Positions 32,728 to 40,925 of a stretch of 64,000 nucleotides of DNA are shown here, one piece after another. The stretch comes from Belnapia arida (GTDB taxonomy: Bacteria > Pseudomonadota > Alphaproteobacteria > Acetobacterales > Acetobacteraceae): NCBI RefSeq assembly GCF_016773205.1, contig NZ_JAETWB010000002.1, forward strand, positions 124,001 through 188,000. Direction: 5' to 3'. How positions within the stretch are numbered: position 1 is the stretch's first letter; each line of letters opens with the position of its first letter. The translations under genes and the position numbers were made by a program. The notes beneath the pieces were generated by a model. The model was not told where the DNA came from. It searched no databases and was given only the letters and a program-made list of their open reading frames with translations.

Positions 32728-33183
32728 ATGCCGCGCGGACGCAGCCTCCTCCGGTTGCTGCTGCTGGCCGGCGCCTCGGTCGTCCTGGCGGTGCTGCTCG
32801 TGGGCAACCCGGTGGCGGCGGCGCTCGGCAACGCGGCGGTCGCGCTGCGCTTCGGCCTGACGCTGCTGCCGGGGCGGGAGCCGCTGATCGCCCATTACAG
32901 CCGCTTCGACTGGGCCGGACCGCCGGAGGGCGGCTACACGCGGGCGCTGACGCTGGCCTGGGCGCTGTTGCTGGGCGGCTTCGCCCTGGCCCATGCCGTG
33001 CTCGCCGCCATGGGGCGGAGCGACGTGCCGCTCGCCATCGCCGAGCCGCTGGTCTGCGCCCTGCTCTTCCTTGGCGAGCATGGGCTGCGCAACCGCCGCT
33101 TCCCAGAGCACGGGCGGGCGACGCCGCTCCGCACGCTACGGGCGATAGGGCTCGCGCATGGGCTGGTTCGGCATGCGGCCTGA
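32728..33183 (+). CDS. ApeG-like integral membrane protein
   Basis: A 151-residue inner-membrane protein with about four hydrophobic stretches: LLRLLLLAGASVVLAVLLVG, NAAVALRFGLTLLPG, LTLAWALLLGGFALAHAVLAA and PLAIAEPLVCALLFLGEHGLR. The central F-G-x-T-L-L-P-G-R-E-P-L-I segment recurs in the COG4648-type membrane proteins of aryl-polyene clusters. Its function is unknown even in studied clusters. It starts 4 bp after the ACP stop and overlaps the ligase gene by 26 bp. Confidence 0.75.
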   Translation: MPRGRSLLRLLLLAGASVVLAVLLVGNPVAAALGNAAVALRFGLTLLPGREPLIAHYSRFDWAGPPEGGYTRALTLAWALLLGGFALAHAVLAAMGRSDVPLAIAEPLVCALLFLGEHGLRNRRFPEHGRATPLRTLRAIGLAHGLVRHAA

Positions 33184-34498
33184 GGCGGTGCTGCCGCTCG
33201 TCAACCGCGAGGCTGGGGAGGTGATCTGCCATCGCCCGACCGGGCCGGTGACGGTCGGCCGCCTGCTCGGTGAGGCGCGGGCGCTCGCCGCGCGGCTGCC
33301 GGCGGCGGGACACACGATCAACCTTTGCGCCGACCGCTACCGCATGCTGCTCGGCTTCACTGCCGCCCTGCTGCGCGGGCATCCGACGCTGCTCAATGCC
33401 GATGCCTCGCCGCACCGGCTGCGGGCGCTGGCCGAGGCCTATCCGGGAACCTACCTGCTGGCAGACAAGCCGGTCGCCTCCGAGCTGCCGCTGGTCCTCG
33501 TCGAGGACAAGGCGGCCGAGGACTGGACCGGGCCGGTGCCCATGCTCCCCGCCGCGCAGCTCGCCGCCATCGCCTTCACCTCCGGTTCCACCGGCCAGCC
33601 AACGGCCCATCGGAAGCCCTGGGACGCGCTGGTCGCCGCGGCGCTCGCCGCCGCCGAGCGCTTCGCCCTCCGCCCGAGCGACGGGCCGCCGGGCAGCGTG
33701 CTGGCGACCGTGCCGCCGCAGCATATGTACGGCTTCGAGACCACCATCATGCTGCCCCTGCAGGCTGCTCTCGCCTGCCATACCGGCGAGGCCTTCTTCC
33801 CTTCGGACGTGCTGGATGCGCTGGACGGCCTGCCGCCGCGCCGCCTGCTGGTGACGACGCCGTTGCATCTCCGCGCCCTGCTGGCCGAGCGGCGCCGGCC
33901 GGCGCCGCTCGCCGCCGTCATTTCGGCAACCGCCCCCCTGGCCATGAGCATGGCCGAGGCGGTGGAGCGGGACTGGGGCGCGCCCATGCTCGAGATCTAC
34001 GGCGCCAGCGAGGCCGGCTCCATGGCCAGCCGCCGCACCGCGCTGGAGCCGGACTGGCTACCCTATCCCGGCATCGGCATGGGGCAAGGCGAGGTCCATG
34101 TGCCCGGCCTTGGCGCCGTACCGCTCGCCGATGCGGTGGAGCCGGCGCCGGGCGGCCGCTTCCGCCTGCTGGGGCGCCGGGCCGACCTGGTGAAGCCCGG
34201 CGGCAGGCGGGCCTCGCTCGCCGATCTCAACCGGGTGCTGATGGAGGTCACGGGCGTCGAGGACGGCGTCTTCGTCGCGCCGGAGGATATCGAGCGCAAC
34301 CCGGCCGCCCGGCTCAGCGCCTATGTGGTCGCGCCGGGGCGGAGCGCGGAGGAGATCCTGGCCGCGCTCCGGCTGCGGCTGGAGCCGGTCTTCCTCCCCC
34401 GGCCGCTGGTGCTGGTGCCCGCCCTGCCCCGCAACGGGCTCGGCAAGCTGACGCGGGCGGCGCTGGCCGAGCTGCGCCTGGCGGCAGCCACGCCGTGA
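33158..34498 (+). CDS. Adenylate-forming acyl/aryl ligase (ApeH-like)
   Basis: A 446-residue member of the ANL (acyl-CoA synthetase/NRPS adenylation) superfamily, expected to activate an aromatic acid with ATP and load the ACP. Motifs are FTSGSTGQPTAHRKP (AMP-binding P-loop), PPQHMYGFETTIMLPL, EIYGASEAGSMASRRT, the hinge GRFRLLGRRADLVKPGGRRAS and the catalytic lysine region LPRNGLGKLTRAAL near residue 435. It is somewhat shorter than standard acyl-CoA ligases (about 500-550), as is usual for these cluster enzymes. The start at ATG 33158 overlaps the previous gene by 26 bp; ATG 33173 is an alternative. Confidence 0.86.
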   Translation: MGWFGMRPEAVLPLVNREAGEVICHRPTGPVTVGRLLGEARALAARLPAAGHTINLCADRYRMLLGFTAALLRGHPTLLNADASPHRLRALAEAYPGTYLLADKPVASELPLVLVEDKAAEDWTGPVPMLPAAQLAAIAFTSGSTGQPTAHRKPWDALVAAALAAAERFALRPSDGPPGSVLATVPPQHMYGFETTIMLPLQAALACHTGEAFFPSDVLDALDGLPPRRLLVTTPLHLRALLAERRRPAPLAAVISATAPLAMSMAEAVERDWGAPMLEIYGASEAGSMASRRTALEPDWLPYPGIGMGQGEVHVPGLGAVPLADAVEPAPGGRFRLLGRRADLVKPGGRRASLADLNRVLMEVTGVEDGVFVAPEDIERNPAARLSAYVVAPGRSAEEILAALRLRLEPVFLPRPLVLVPALPRNGLGKLTRAALAELRLAAATP

Positions 34499-34776
34499 CC
34501 ACCCGCTTCGAGGTCCCGGCCGGGCATCCGGCCCTGCCCGGGCATTTCCCCGGCCGGCCGATCCTGCCCGGCGTTGTGCTGCTCGATGCGGTGCTGCAGG
34601 CGGCGGGCCATGATCGGGCGCATCTGCTGCGGGCGAAGTTCATCGCCCCCGTCCTCCCGGGGGATGTGGTGGAGATCGCGCTAACGCCACGGTCAGGGGG
34701 ACGCATCGGCTTCGCCTGCGCGAGCGGCGGCAGGACGGTTCTTTCGGGGGAGCTGGCATGCGAACCGGCGCCCTAG
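34495..34776 (+). CDS. Small hotdog-fold 3-hydroxyacyl-ACP dehydratase (ApeI-like)
   Basis: A 93-residue single-hotdog protein starting at GTG 34495, overlapping the ligase stop (GTGA). The FabZ-like active-site stretch GHPALPGHFPGRPILPGVVLLD contains the catalytic His of the GHFPG motif. LLRAKFIAPVLPGDVVEIAL is the central strand region. It is shorter than FabZ (about 140) but similar to ApeI-type dehydratases, which work with a larger partner (here the gene at 40506) to dehydrate 3-hydroxyacyl-ACP intermediates. It overlaps the next acyltransferase gene by 19 bp. Confidence 0.85.
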   Translation: MTTRFEVPAGHPALPGHFPGRPILPGVVLLDAVLQAAGHDRAHLLRAKFIAPVLPGDVVEIALTPRSGGRIGFACASGGRTVLSGELACEPAP

Positions 34777-35669
34777 AATGGGTGGATGTGCCGGAGCGGG
34801 GCAGCGTCCGCCTCGCCCGCTTCATGGTCTGGCTGGTGCACACCATCGGCTGGTGGCCGGGCCATGCGCTGCTCTTCCCGATCGCTTTCTACTTCATGCT
34901 CTTCTCGCCCCGGCAGCGGCGGGTGGCGCGCCGGTTCCTCGGCCGGGCCCTGGGCCGGCGGGTGGGGTTCCGCGATGTCTTCCGGCTCTATTTCGCCTTC
35001 GCCTCGACCATCCTCGACCGTGCCTTCCTGGTGACGGGGCGGACCGGGCGCTACCGCATCGATGTCCACGGGCTCGACGCGTTGAAGGCACGCATCGCCG
35101 AGGGCCGCGGCTGCCTGCTGCTCGGCGCGCATATGGGCAGCTTCGAGGCGCTGCGGGCCGTCGCCGATGCCGGCAGCCCGGTCGAGGTCGCCGTCCTCAT
35201 GCATGAGGCGAATGCGGCGCGGCTGAAGGCGGTGTTCGACGCGCTCGGCGGGGCGAAGCGGCAGGAGGTGGTGATCCCCCTCGGCACGACCGATGCGATG
35301 CTGCGGGCGCGCGAGGTGCTGGAGCGCGGCGGGCTGGTCGGGCTGCTGGCCGACCGCGCGCCGCGGGGCGAGCGGATGCAGCCCGTCCCCTTCCTCGGGC
35401 AGGAGGCGCCGCTGCCGACCGGGCCGCATGTGCTGGCCGCCGTGCTCGGCGCGCCGGTGATGCTCGCCTTCGGCCTCTGGCGCGGGCCGCGGCATTACGA
35501 GGTGCGGTTCGAGCCCTTCGCCGATGCCACGCCGCCTGGCCGGGCCGGGCGGCAGGCGCTGGTCGAGGAGCGCGTCTGCCGCTATGCCGCGCGCATCGAG
35601 GCTTTGTGCCGGCGCTACCCATATAACTGGTTCAACTTCTACGACTTCTGGCAGGAGCGCGGGCGATGA
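34758..35669 (+). CDS. LpxL/HtrB-like lysophospholipid acyltransferase
   Basis: A 303-residue acyltransferase of the LpxL/HtrB-like superfamily. An N-terminal hydrophobic segment is followed by GRGCLLLGAHMGSFEALRAV, where H-M-G-S-F-E is the HX4[DE] catalytic box. Further on are GLVGLLADRAPRGERMQPVPFLG, the LPTGPHVLAAVLGAPVM region and the C-terminal RYPYNWFNFYDFW. In aryl-polyene clusters the matching domain is the acyltransferase half of ApeJ or a free-standing gene, thought to attach the polyene or a fatty acid to the glycolipid anchor. ATG 34758 has GGGGGAG upstream. It overlaps the LolA-like gene by 4 bp. Confidence 0.85.
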   Translation: MRTGALEWVDVPERGSVRLARFMVWLVHTIGWWPGHALLFPIAFYFMLFSPRQRRVARRFLGRALGRRVGFRDVFRLYFAFASTILDRAFLVTGRTGRYRIDVHGLDALKARIAEGRGCLLLGAHMGSFEALRAVADAGSPVEVAVLMHEANAARLKAVFDALGGAKRQEVVIPLGTTDAMLRAREVLERGGLVGLLADRAPRGERMQPVPFLGQEAPLPTGPHVLAAVLGAPVMLAFGLWRGPRHYEVRFEPFADATPPGRAGRQALVEERVCRYAARIEALCRRYPYNWFNFYDFWQERGR

Positions 35670-36226
35670 GATGGGCGCTGCTGCCGCTCCTCGCCCTCGC
35701 CGCGCCGGCCTGGGCGGAGGACCCGGCGCTGGCCCGGCTGATGCAGGGCTTCGCGGCCCAGCCGCGCTCGGAGGCACGCTTCACCGAGGAGAAGGCCATC
35801 CCCGAACTCGACCTGCCGCTGCCGAGCCAGGGCACGCTCCGCTGGCAGGCGCCGGACCGGCTGGAGAAGCACACCACCTCCCCCATCGACGAGGTGCTGC
35901 GGGTCGAGGGCGGGCGATTGCTCTATGAACGGCCCGACCGCGGCATCCGCCGCGAATTCGGCCTGGAGGAGCAGCCGGAGATGCGGGCGCTGGTCGAGGC
36001 GGTGCGCGGCACGTTGGCCGGCGACCTGGCCGGGCTGCACCGCTACTACGAGATCGGCTTCACCCCGGAGGGCCGCGATGCGCCCTGGCGGATGGTGCTG
36101 ACGCCGCTCTCCCTGCGGGTGCGGGCGGCGGTGCAGCGCATCCTGGTCAGCGGCCGCGGCGCGCAGGTCCGCAGCATCGAGACCGAGGGCGGCGGCGGCG
36201 TGACGCGCATGCAGATCGGCCCGTGA
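35666..36226 (+). CDS. LolA-like periplasmic lipid carrier (ApeL-like)
   Basis: A 186-residue exported protein with a Sec signal (MRWALLPLLALAAPAWA, cut before EDP) and no lipobox. The fold is LolA-like: FAAQPRSEARFTEEKAIPELD, the RWQAPDRLEKHT strand and LRVEGGRLLYERPD are typical of the LolA-related proteins in aryl-polyene clusters. LolA carries lipoproteins across the periplasm. This paralog most likely shuttles the polyene lipid from the MMPL exporter to the outer membrane. It is flanked by 4-bp overlaps on both sides. Confidence 0.84.
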   Translation: MRWALLPLLALAAPAWAEDPALARLMQGFAAQPRSEARFTEEKAIPELDLPLPSQGTLRWQAPDRLEKHTTSPIDEVLRVEGGRLLYERPDRGIRREFGLEEQPEMRALVEAVRGTLAGDLAGLHRYYEIGFTPEGRDAPWRMVLTPLSLRVRAAVQRILVSGRGAQVRSIETEGGGGVTRMQIGP

Positions 36227-38523
36227 GGCGCCTCCTCGCGGCGCTGCTGCTGCTGGCGGCGCTGGGCGGGGGGCTCGGGGCGCTGGTCGGGGTGCGGGCC
36301 GATCTCGCGGAGTTCCTGCCCCCTGGCCGCAGCCCGGCGAGTGCCTTCCTCTTCCGCGAATTGCGGAGCGGCGCGGCGACGACGCTGCTGCTGGCCGGCA
36401 TCGAGGGTGCCGCGCCGGCGGAGCTGGCGAGGGTTTCACGGGAAACAGCGGCGGGGCTGCGCGCTTCGGGCCGGTTCGACTTCGTCGGCGACGGGACGGT
36501 GACGCTCGGCGATGCGGAGCAGGCGCTGCTCTTCCGCTACCGCTACCTGCTCTCGCCCGAGACGCGGCCCGAAGCCTTCACCGCCGCTGCGTTGCGGCCG
36601 AAGCTGGAGGCGCTGCTGGAGGGGCTGCGCAGCGCCGCCTCGCCGCTGCTGGCACGCTTCGGGTTCGCCGACCCAACCGGCGCCTTCCTCGGCCTGGCCC
36701 GCGCCTTCCTGGCGGAGAGCCGGCTGGAGGTGCGGGACGGCGCCTGGTTCGCCGCCGAGGGACCGCCGCGCGCCCTGCTGATCGCGCGCGCCCAGGGCGG
36801 GGCGGGGTTGGATGCAGAGGCCCAGGGGCAGGCCGTCGCCGCCTTCCGCACGGCCTTCGAGGCCGCGAATCCAGGCCCGGCGCGGCTGCTGCTGAGCGGG
36901 CCGGGCGTCTTCGCCAGCGAGGCGGCGACGGCGATCCGGGCCGATGTGCGGCTCATCACCCTGGCCTCGGGCGGGTTGCTCGCGGCCTTCCTGTTCTGGC
37001 GCTACCGCTCGCTGATGCTGCTCGGCCTGGTCGCGGTGCCGCTGGCGGTGGGGACCCTGGCCGGCTTCGCGGTGACGGCGCTCGCCTTCGACGGCAAGGT
37101 GCAGGGCATCGCGCTCGGCTTCGGGATGACGATGCTCGGCGTCACCGTCGATTATCCGATCCTGCTGGCGAGCCTGCGTCGCCCGGAGGAGGGGCTGGCG
37201 GCCGCGGCCCGGCGCATCTGGCCGACGCTCCGCCTCGCCGCCGCCTCGGCCGCGACGGGATTGGCGGCGATGCTAGGCTCCGGCTTCCCCGGCCTCGTCC
37301 AGCTCGGCGTCTTCGCCGGGACGGGGCTGCTGGCCGCCGCCGCCACGACCCGCTGGGTGCTGCCCTGGCTGCTGCCCGGGGCGCGGATCGTGGCGCGTCC
37401 GCTGCCCCGGCCGGTCCGCGCGGCGCTTGGCGCGCTGCGGGGGCGGCGGAGGCTCGCCGCCGGAGTGGTGGCCGGCGCAGGGCTGCTGCTGGCGGTGCTC
37501 GGCGGCCCCGTCTGGCAGCGCGATCTTTCGGCGCTCAGCCCAGTGCCGCGCGAGGCCCAGGTGCTGGATGCCACGCTGCGCCGTCAGCTCGGCGCACCGG
37601 ATGTGCGGGTGCTCTTCGCCCTCGGGCCGGGAACGGAGGGGGAGGTGCTGGCCGCCTCGGAGCGGCTGGGCGAGGCGATGGTGCCGCTGCTCGGCACCGC
37701 GCTTGAGGGCATCGACCTCCCCAGCCGCTACCTGCCGGCCGAGGCGACGCAACACAGCCGGCAGGCCGCGCTGCCCACGCCCGAAGCGGCGGAGGCGGTG
37801 CTTCGCGAGGCGATAACGGGCCTGCCCTTCCGCCCAACCGCCTTCGCCCCCTTCCTCGCCGCCCTCGGCGAGAGCCGCGCCCTGCCGCCGCTCGACGCTG
37901 CCGGTCTCGCTGCCGGGGCGCCGACCCTTGCCGCCCGTCTCTCACCCCTGCTCTCCCACAGGGGCGAGTCGATGGTGGGCGTGGCCCTCGCCCAGGATGT
38001 GCGGGACACGGCGGCGCTCGCCGCGGTGGCGCAGCGCCTCGGCGACCCGCGCATCCTCTTCATCGACGTGAAGGCGGAGACGGAGGGGCTGCTCGATGCC
38101 TATGGGCAGGCGACCCTGCTTTGGGCGCTGGCCGGAGGCGTGCTGGTGCTCGGCCTGCTCGCGCTCGGCCTCCGCTCGCCGGGGCGGGCGCTGCGGGTCG
38201 CCGGGCCGATCGGCGGGGCGCTGCTCGTCACCCTCGCCGCCCTCACCCTGCTCGGCGAGGCGCTGACCCTCTTCCACCTTGCCTCCCTGCTGTTGCTCGC
38301 GGGGCTGGCGATTGACTATTCTCTTTTCCTCGCCGGTGACGCAACCGACGACACAATGGGAGCCATCTTGAACTGCGCCGTCTCCACCCTGCTCACTTTC
38401 GGCCTGCTCGCCTTCTGTGGAACGCCGGTGCTGCACGGGATTGGGCTGACGGTCTCGCTCGGCGTGGCGAGCGCCTTCCTGCTCGCCTGCGCCATGGCTC
38501 CGAGGTCCCTTCCCCATGCCTGA
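36223..38523 (+). CDS. MMPL/RND-family exporter (ApeM-like)
   Basis: A 766-residue inner-membrane transporter of the RND/MMPL superfamily. TM1 is at the N terminus (LLAALLLLAALGGGLGALVG), followed by a large periplasmic loop starting VRADLAEFLPPG. A block of about five helices includes LALGFGMTMLGVTVDYPILLASLRRPE with the family's helix-breaking Asp. The second half repeats the plan (HLASLLLLAGLAIDYSLFLAGDATDDT). Such proteins export glycolipids and pigments. It starts with GTG overlapping the LolA-like stop and overlaps the ketosynthase gene by 8 bp. Confidence 0.9.
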   Translation: MRRLLAALLLLAALGGGLGALVGVRADLAEFLPPGRSPASAFLFRELRSGAATTLLLAGIEGAAPAELARVSRETAAGLRASGRFDFVGDGTVTLGDAEQALLFRYRYLLSPETRPEAFTAAALRPKLEALLEGLRSAASPLLARFGFADPTGAFLGLARAFLAESRLEVRDGAWFAAEGPPRALLIARAQGGAGLDAEAQGQAVAAFRTAFEAANPGPARLLLSGPGVFASEAATAIRADVRLITLASGGLLAAFLFWRYRSLMLLGLVAVPLAVGTLAGFAVTALAFDGKVQGIALGFGMTMLGVTVDYPILLASLRRPEEGLAAAARRIWPTLRLAAASAATGLAAMLGSGFPGLVQLGVFAGTGLLAAAATTRWVLPWLLPGARIVARPLPRPVRAALGALRGRRRLAAGVVAGAGLLLAVLGGPVWQRDLSALSPVPREAQVLDATLRRQLGAPDVRVLFALGPGTEGEVLAASERLGEAMVPLLGTALEGIDLPSRYLPAEATQHSRQAALPTPEAAEAVLREAITGLPFRPTAFAPFLAALGESRALPPLDAAGLAAGAPTLAARLSPLLSHRGESMVGVALAQDVRDTAALAAVAQRLGDPRILFIDVKAETEGLLDAYGQATLLWALAGGVLVLGLLALGLRSPGRALRVAGPIGGALLVTLAALTLLGEALTLFHLASLLLLAGLAIDYSLFLAGDATDDTMGAILNCAVSTLLTFGLLAFCGTPVLHGIGLTVSLGVASAFLLACAMAPRSLPHA

Positions 38524-39724
38524 CCGCTCCCGCCTCTGGCCGTTGAGCCTCGCGGCCGCCACGGCCGTCACCGCCCTCGGCGCCGGGATCGCCCCGCTGC
38601 GCCGGGCCCTGCATGCGCGGGAGGGCGGGCTGCGGCCGAGCCACTTCCCGGGCGGGCCGGAGGATATCTGGGTCGGCCAGGTGCCGGGGGTGGAGGCGGT
38701 CGCCCTGCCGCCCGCGCTCGCCGGTTTCGCCTGCCGCAACAACCGCTTGGCGGAGATGGCGCTCGGCAGCGACGGCTTCGCCGAGGCAGTGGCGGCCGCC
38801 GTGGCGCGGCACGGGCCGGAGCGCATCGCCGTCGTCCTCGGCACCAGCACCGCCGGGATCGAGGAGACGGAACAGGCCTATCGCCGGCGCGACGGCGCGG
38901 GCGCGCTGCCGGCCTCCTTCGATTATGCCGGGTCGCATGACCTGCAAAGCCTGCCGGCCTATGTGCGGGCACGGCTCGGCCTGCGCGGGCCGGCCCTCGC
39001 CGTCTCCACCGCCTGCACCTCCGGCGCGCGGTCGATGCTGGAAGCGGCCTCGCTGATCGCATCGGGCCTTGCCGATGCGGTGGTGGCGGGCGGCGTCGAC
39101 AGCCTCTGCCGGCTGACGCTGCACGGATTCGCCTCGCTCGAACTGCTGAGCCGCGGCCGGCCGACCCGGCCCTGCGCCGCCGACCGCGACGGCATCTCCA
39201 TCGGCGAGGCGGCCGGCCTTGTCCTGCTGACGCGGCCGGACCATGCGCCGCCGGGCTCGCCCCTGCTGCTCGGCGCCGGGGCCAGCAGCGACGGGCACCA
39301 CATGTCCTCGCCGCATCCCGAGGGGCTCGGCGCCGTCAGCGCCATGCGGGCCGCACTCGATGCGGCGGGGTTGACGCCGGGGGAGGTCGACTATGTGAAC
39401 CTCCATGGAACCGGCACCCGCGCCAATGACGCCATGGAGGACCGCGCCGTCCACCACCTCTTCGGTGACGGCGTGCCCTGCAGCTCGACCAAGGGCTGGA
39501 CGGGGCATGCGCTCGGCGCCTCCGGCGCGGTGGAGGTGGTCATCGCCATGCTCTGCCTGGAGGACGGGCTGGTGCCTGGTTGCCTTGGCGTCGCCGAGCG
39601 AGACCCGGAATTCCGCAGCGCCGTCGCCATTGCCAACGAGGCGCGGCCGGTACGCCGCGTCGCCAGCAACTCCTTCGGCTTTGGGGGCAGCAATTGCTGC
39701 CTGCTGATCGGCCAGGCCGCGTGA
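38516..39724 (+). CDS. Beta-ketoacyl-ACP synthase (ApeO-like ketosynthase)
   Basis: A 402-residue thiolase-fold condensing enzyme with an intact catalytic triad. Nucleophile Cys167 is in VSTACTSGARSML, His297 in NLHGTGTRAND and His331 in TKGWTGHALGASGAVE (Lys326 before it). The C-terminal NSFGFGGSNCCLL is also standard. The N-terminal region is the variant seen in aryl-polyene KSs (APLRRALHAREGGLRPSHF). It should elongate the ACP-bound aromatic starter with malonyl units as a heterodimer with the chain-length factor encoded next, with a 4-bp overlap. Confidence 0.9.
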   Translation: MPDRSRLWPLSLAAATAVTALGAGIAPLRRALHAREGGLRPSHFPGGPEDIWVGQVPGVEAVALPPALAGFACRNNRLAEMALGSDGFAEAVAAAVARHGPERIAVVLGTSTAGIEETEQAYRRRDGAGALPASFDYAGSHDLQSLPAYVRARLGLRGPALAVSTACTSGARSMLEAASLIASGLADAVVAGGVDSLCRLTLHGFASLELLSRGRPTRPCAADRDGISIGEAAGLVLLTRPDHAPPGSPLLLGAGASSDGHHMSSPHPEGLGAVSAMRAALDAAGLTPGEVDYVNLHGTGTRANDAMEDRAVHHLFGDGVPCSSTKGWTGHALGASGAVEVVIAMLCLEDGLVPGCLGVAERDPEFRSAVAIANEARPVRRVASNSFGFGGSNCCLLIGQAA

Positions 39725-40512
39725 ACTGCTGGGTTTCGGGGGTCGCGGTCCTTGGCGCCGGCCTGCCGGGCTGGGCGGCGAGCGAAGCTGTCCTGGCCGC
39801 CACCGCGCCCTGGAACGCGGGCGATGTCGTGCCGCCGCCCCCTGCCCTGCTGCCGCCGACGGAGCGGCGCCGGACCAGCCCGGCGGTGCGGCTGGCCCTC
39901 GCCGTCGCGGCGGAGGCGACGGCGGGGATCGAGGACCGGGCGGCGCTCGAAACCGTCTTCGCCAGCAGCAACGGCGATGGCGCGGTGGTCGGCGGCATCC
40001 TGGAGGCGCTGCACGACCCGGCGGGGGTCGCCCTCTCGCCGACGCAGTTCCACAACTCGGTGCATAATTCGGCGGCGGGCTACTGGCATATCGCGGTCGG
40101 CTCCACGGCGCCCTCGGTCAGCCTCGGCGGGCATGACGGCAGCTTCGCCGCGGGGCTGCTGGCGGCGGTGATGGCGGTCACGGCGCGCGGCGCCTCGGTG
40201 CTGCTCTGCGCCTACGACCTGCCGCTGCCGGCGCCCCTCGCCGCGGTGCGGCCGACCGGGCCGGGCTTCGCCGCCGCCTTCGTGCTGCGGCCGGAGCGCG
40301 ATGCGGGCAGGTTGGCCAGCCTCTCGCTGCGCCATGTCGCCGCGCCGATGCCGGCCGCCCCGCCCGGGGATGCGCTGGATGCCCTGGCCGAGGGCAACCC
40401 CGCCGCCCGCGCCCTGCCGCTGCTGCGGGCGCTGGCGGCACGGCGGGCGGCGCGGATCGCCCTGCCGCTCGCCGCCGACGCGCATCTCCTGCTCGACCTC
40501 GCCCCATGCTGA
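39721..40512 (+). CDS. Ketosynthase chain-length factor (ApeC-like)
   Basis: A 263-residue, shortened KS-like subunit starting with GTG 39721 that overlaps the KS stop. It keeps only the N-terminal part of the thiolase fold and has no nucleophile Cys. The region corresponding to it reads FHNSVHNSAAGYWHIAVGS, the signature of the beta-ketoacyl synthase-like chain-length factors in aryl-polyene clusters. HDGSFAAGLLAAVMA and SVLLCAYDLPLP also fit. In studied systems this subunit dimerises with the KS and sets polyene length. Confidence 0.86.
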   Translation: MNCWVSGVAVLGAGLPGWAASEAVLAATAPWNAGDVVPPPPALLPPTERRRTSPAVRLALAVAAEATAGIEDRAALETVFASSNGDGAVVGGILEALHDPAGVALSPTQFHNSVHNSAAGYWHIAVGSTAPSVSLGGHDGSFAAGLLAAVMAVTARGASVLLCAYDLPLPAPLAAVRPTGPGFAAAFVLRPERDAGRLASLSLRHVAAPMPAAPPGDALDALAEGNPAARALPLLRALAARRAARIALPLAADAHLLLDLAPC

Positions 40513-40925
40513 ACCGCGAGGCCATCGCCGCCCTCGTCCCGCACCAGGGGACGATGTGCCTGCTCGACCGCGCCCTCGAATGGGATGCGGCGCGCATCCT
40601 CTGCGAGGCGGAGAGCCATGCCGCGCCCGGCAACCCGCTGCGGCGGGGCGGCATGCTGCCCGCCATCTGCGGGCTGGAATATGCGCTCCAGGCCATGGCG
40701 CTGCACGGCGCGCTGTCCGCCGGCGGCGTGCCGCAGCGGGCCGGCTTCGTCAGCAGCCTGCGCGACGTGCGGATGGCAATCGGGCGGCTCGACACCGTCG
40801 CCGGGCCGCTCCGGATCGAGGCGGAGGCGCTGGTCGCCGAGGAGGCGGGCTTCATCTACCGCTTCGCCATCGCCGGCGAGGGCCAGGGCCTGCTGAGCGG
40901 CCAGGCGGCGGTGATCCTGCCGTGA
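40506..40925 (+). CDS. 3-hydroxyacyl-ACP dehydratase, hotdog fold (ApeP-like)
   Basis: A 139-residue hotdog protein. The N-terminal ALVPHQGTMCLLDRALEWD is the hallmark of the ApeP/COG4706-type dehydratases of aryl-polyene clusters, with His13 as likely active-site residue. LPAICGLEYALQAMALHGAL is the long hotdog helix. It probably forms a heteromer with the small dehydratase encoded at 34495. It overlaps the chain-length factor gene by 7 bp and shares one base with the ketoreductase start (TGATG). Confidence 0.87.
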   Translation: MLNREAIAALVPHQGTMCLLDRALEWDAARILCEAESHAAPGNPLRRGGMLPAICGLEYALQAMALHGALSAGGVPQRAGFVSSLRDVRMAIGRLDTVAGPLRIEAEALVAEEAGFIYRFAIAGEGQGLLSGQAAVILP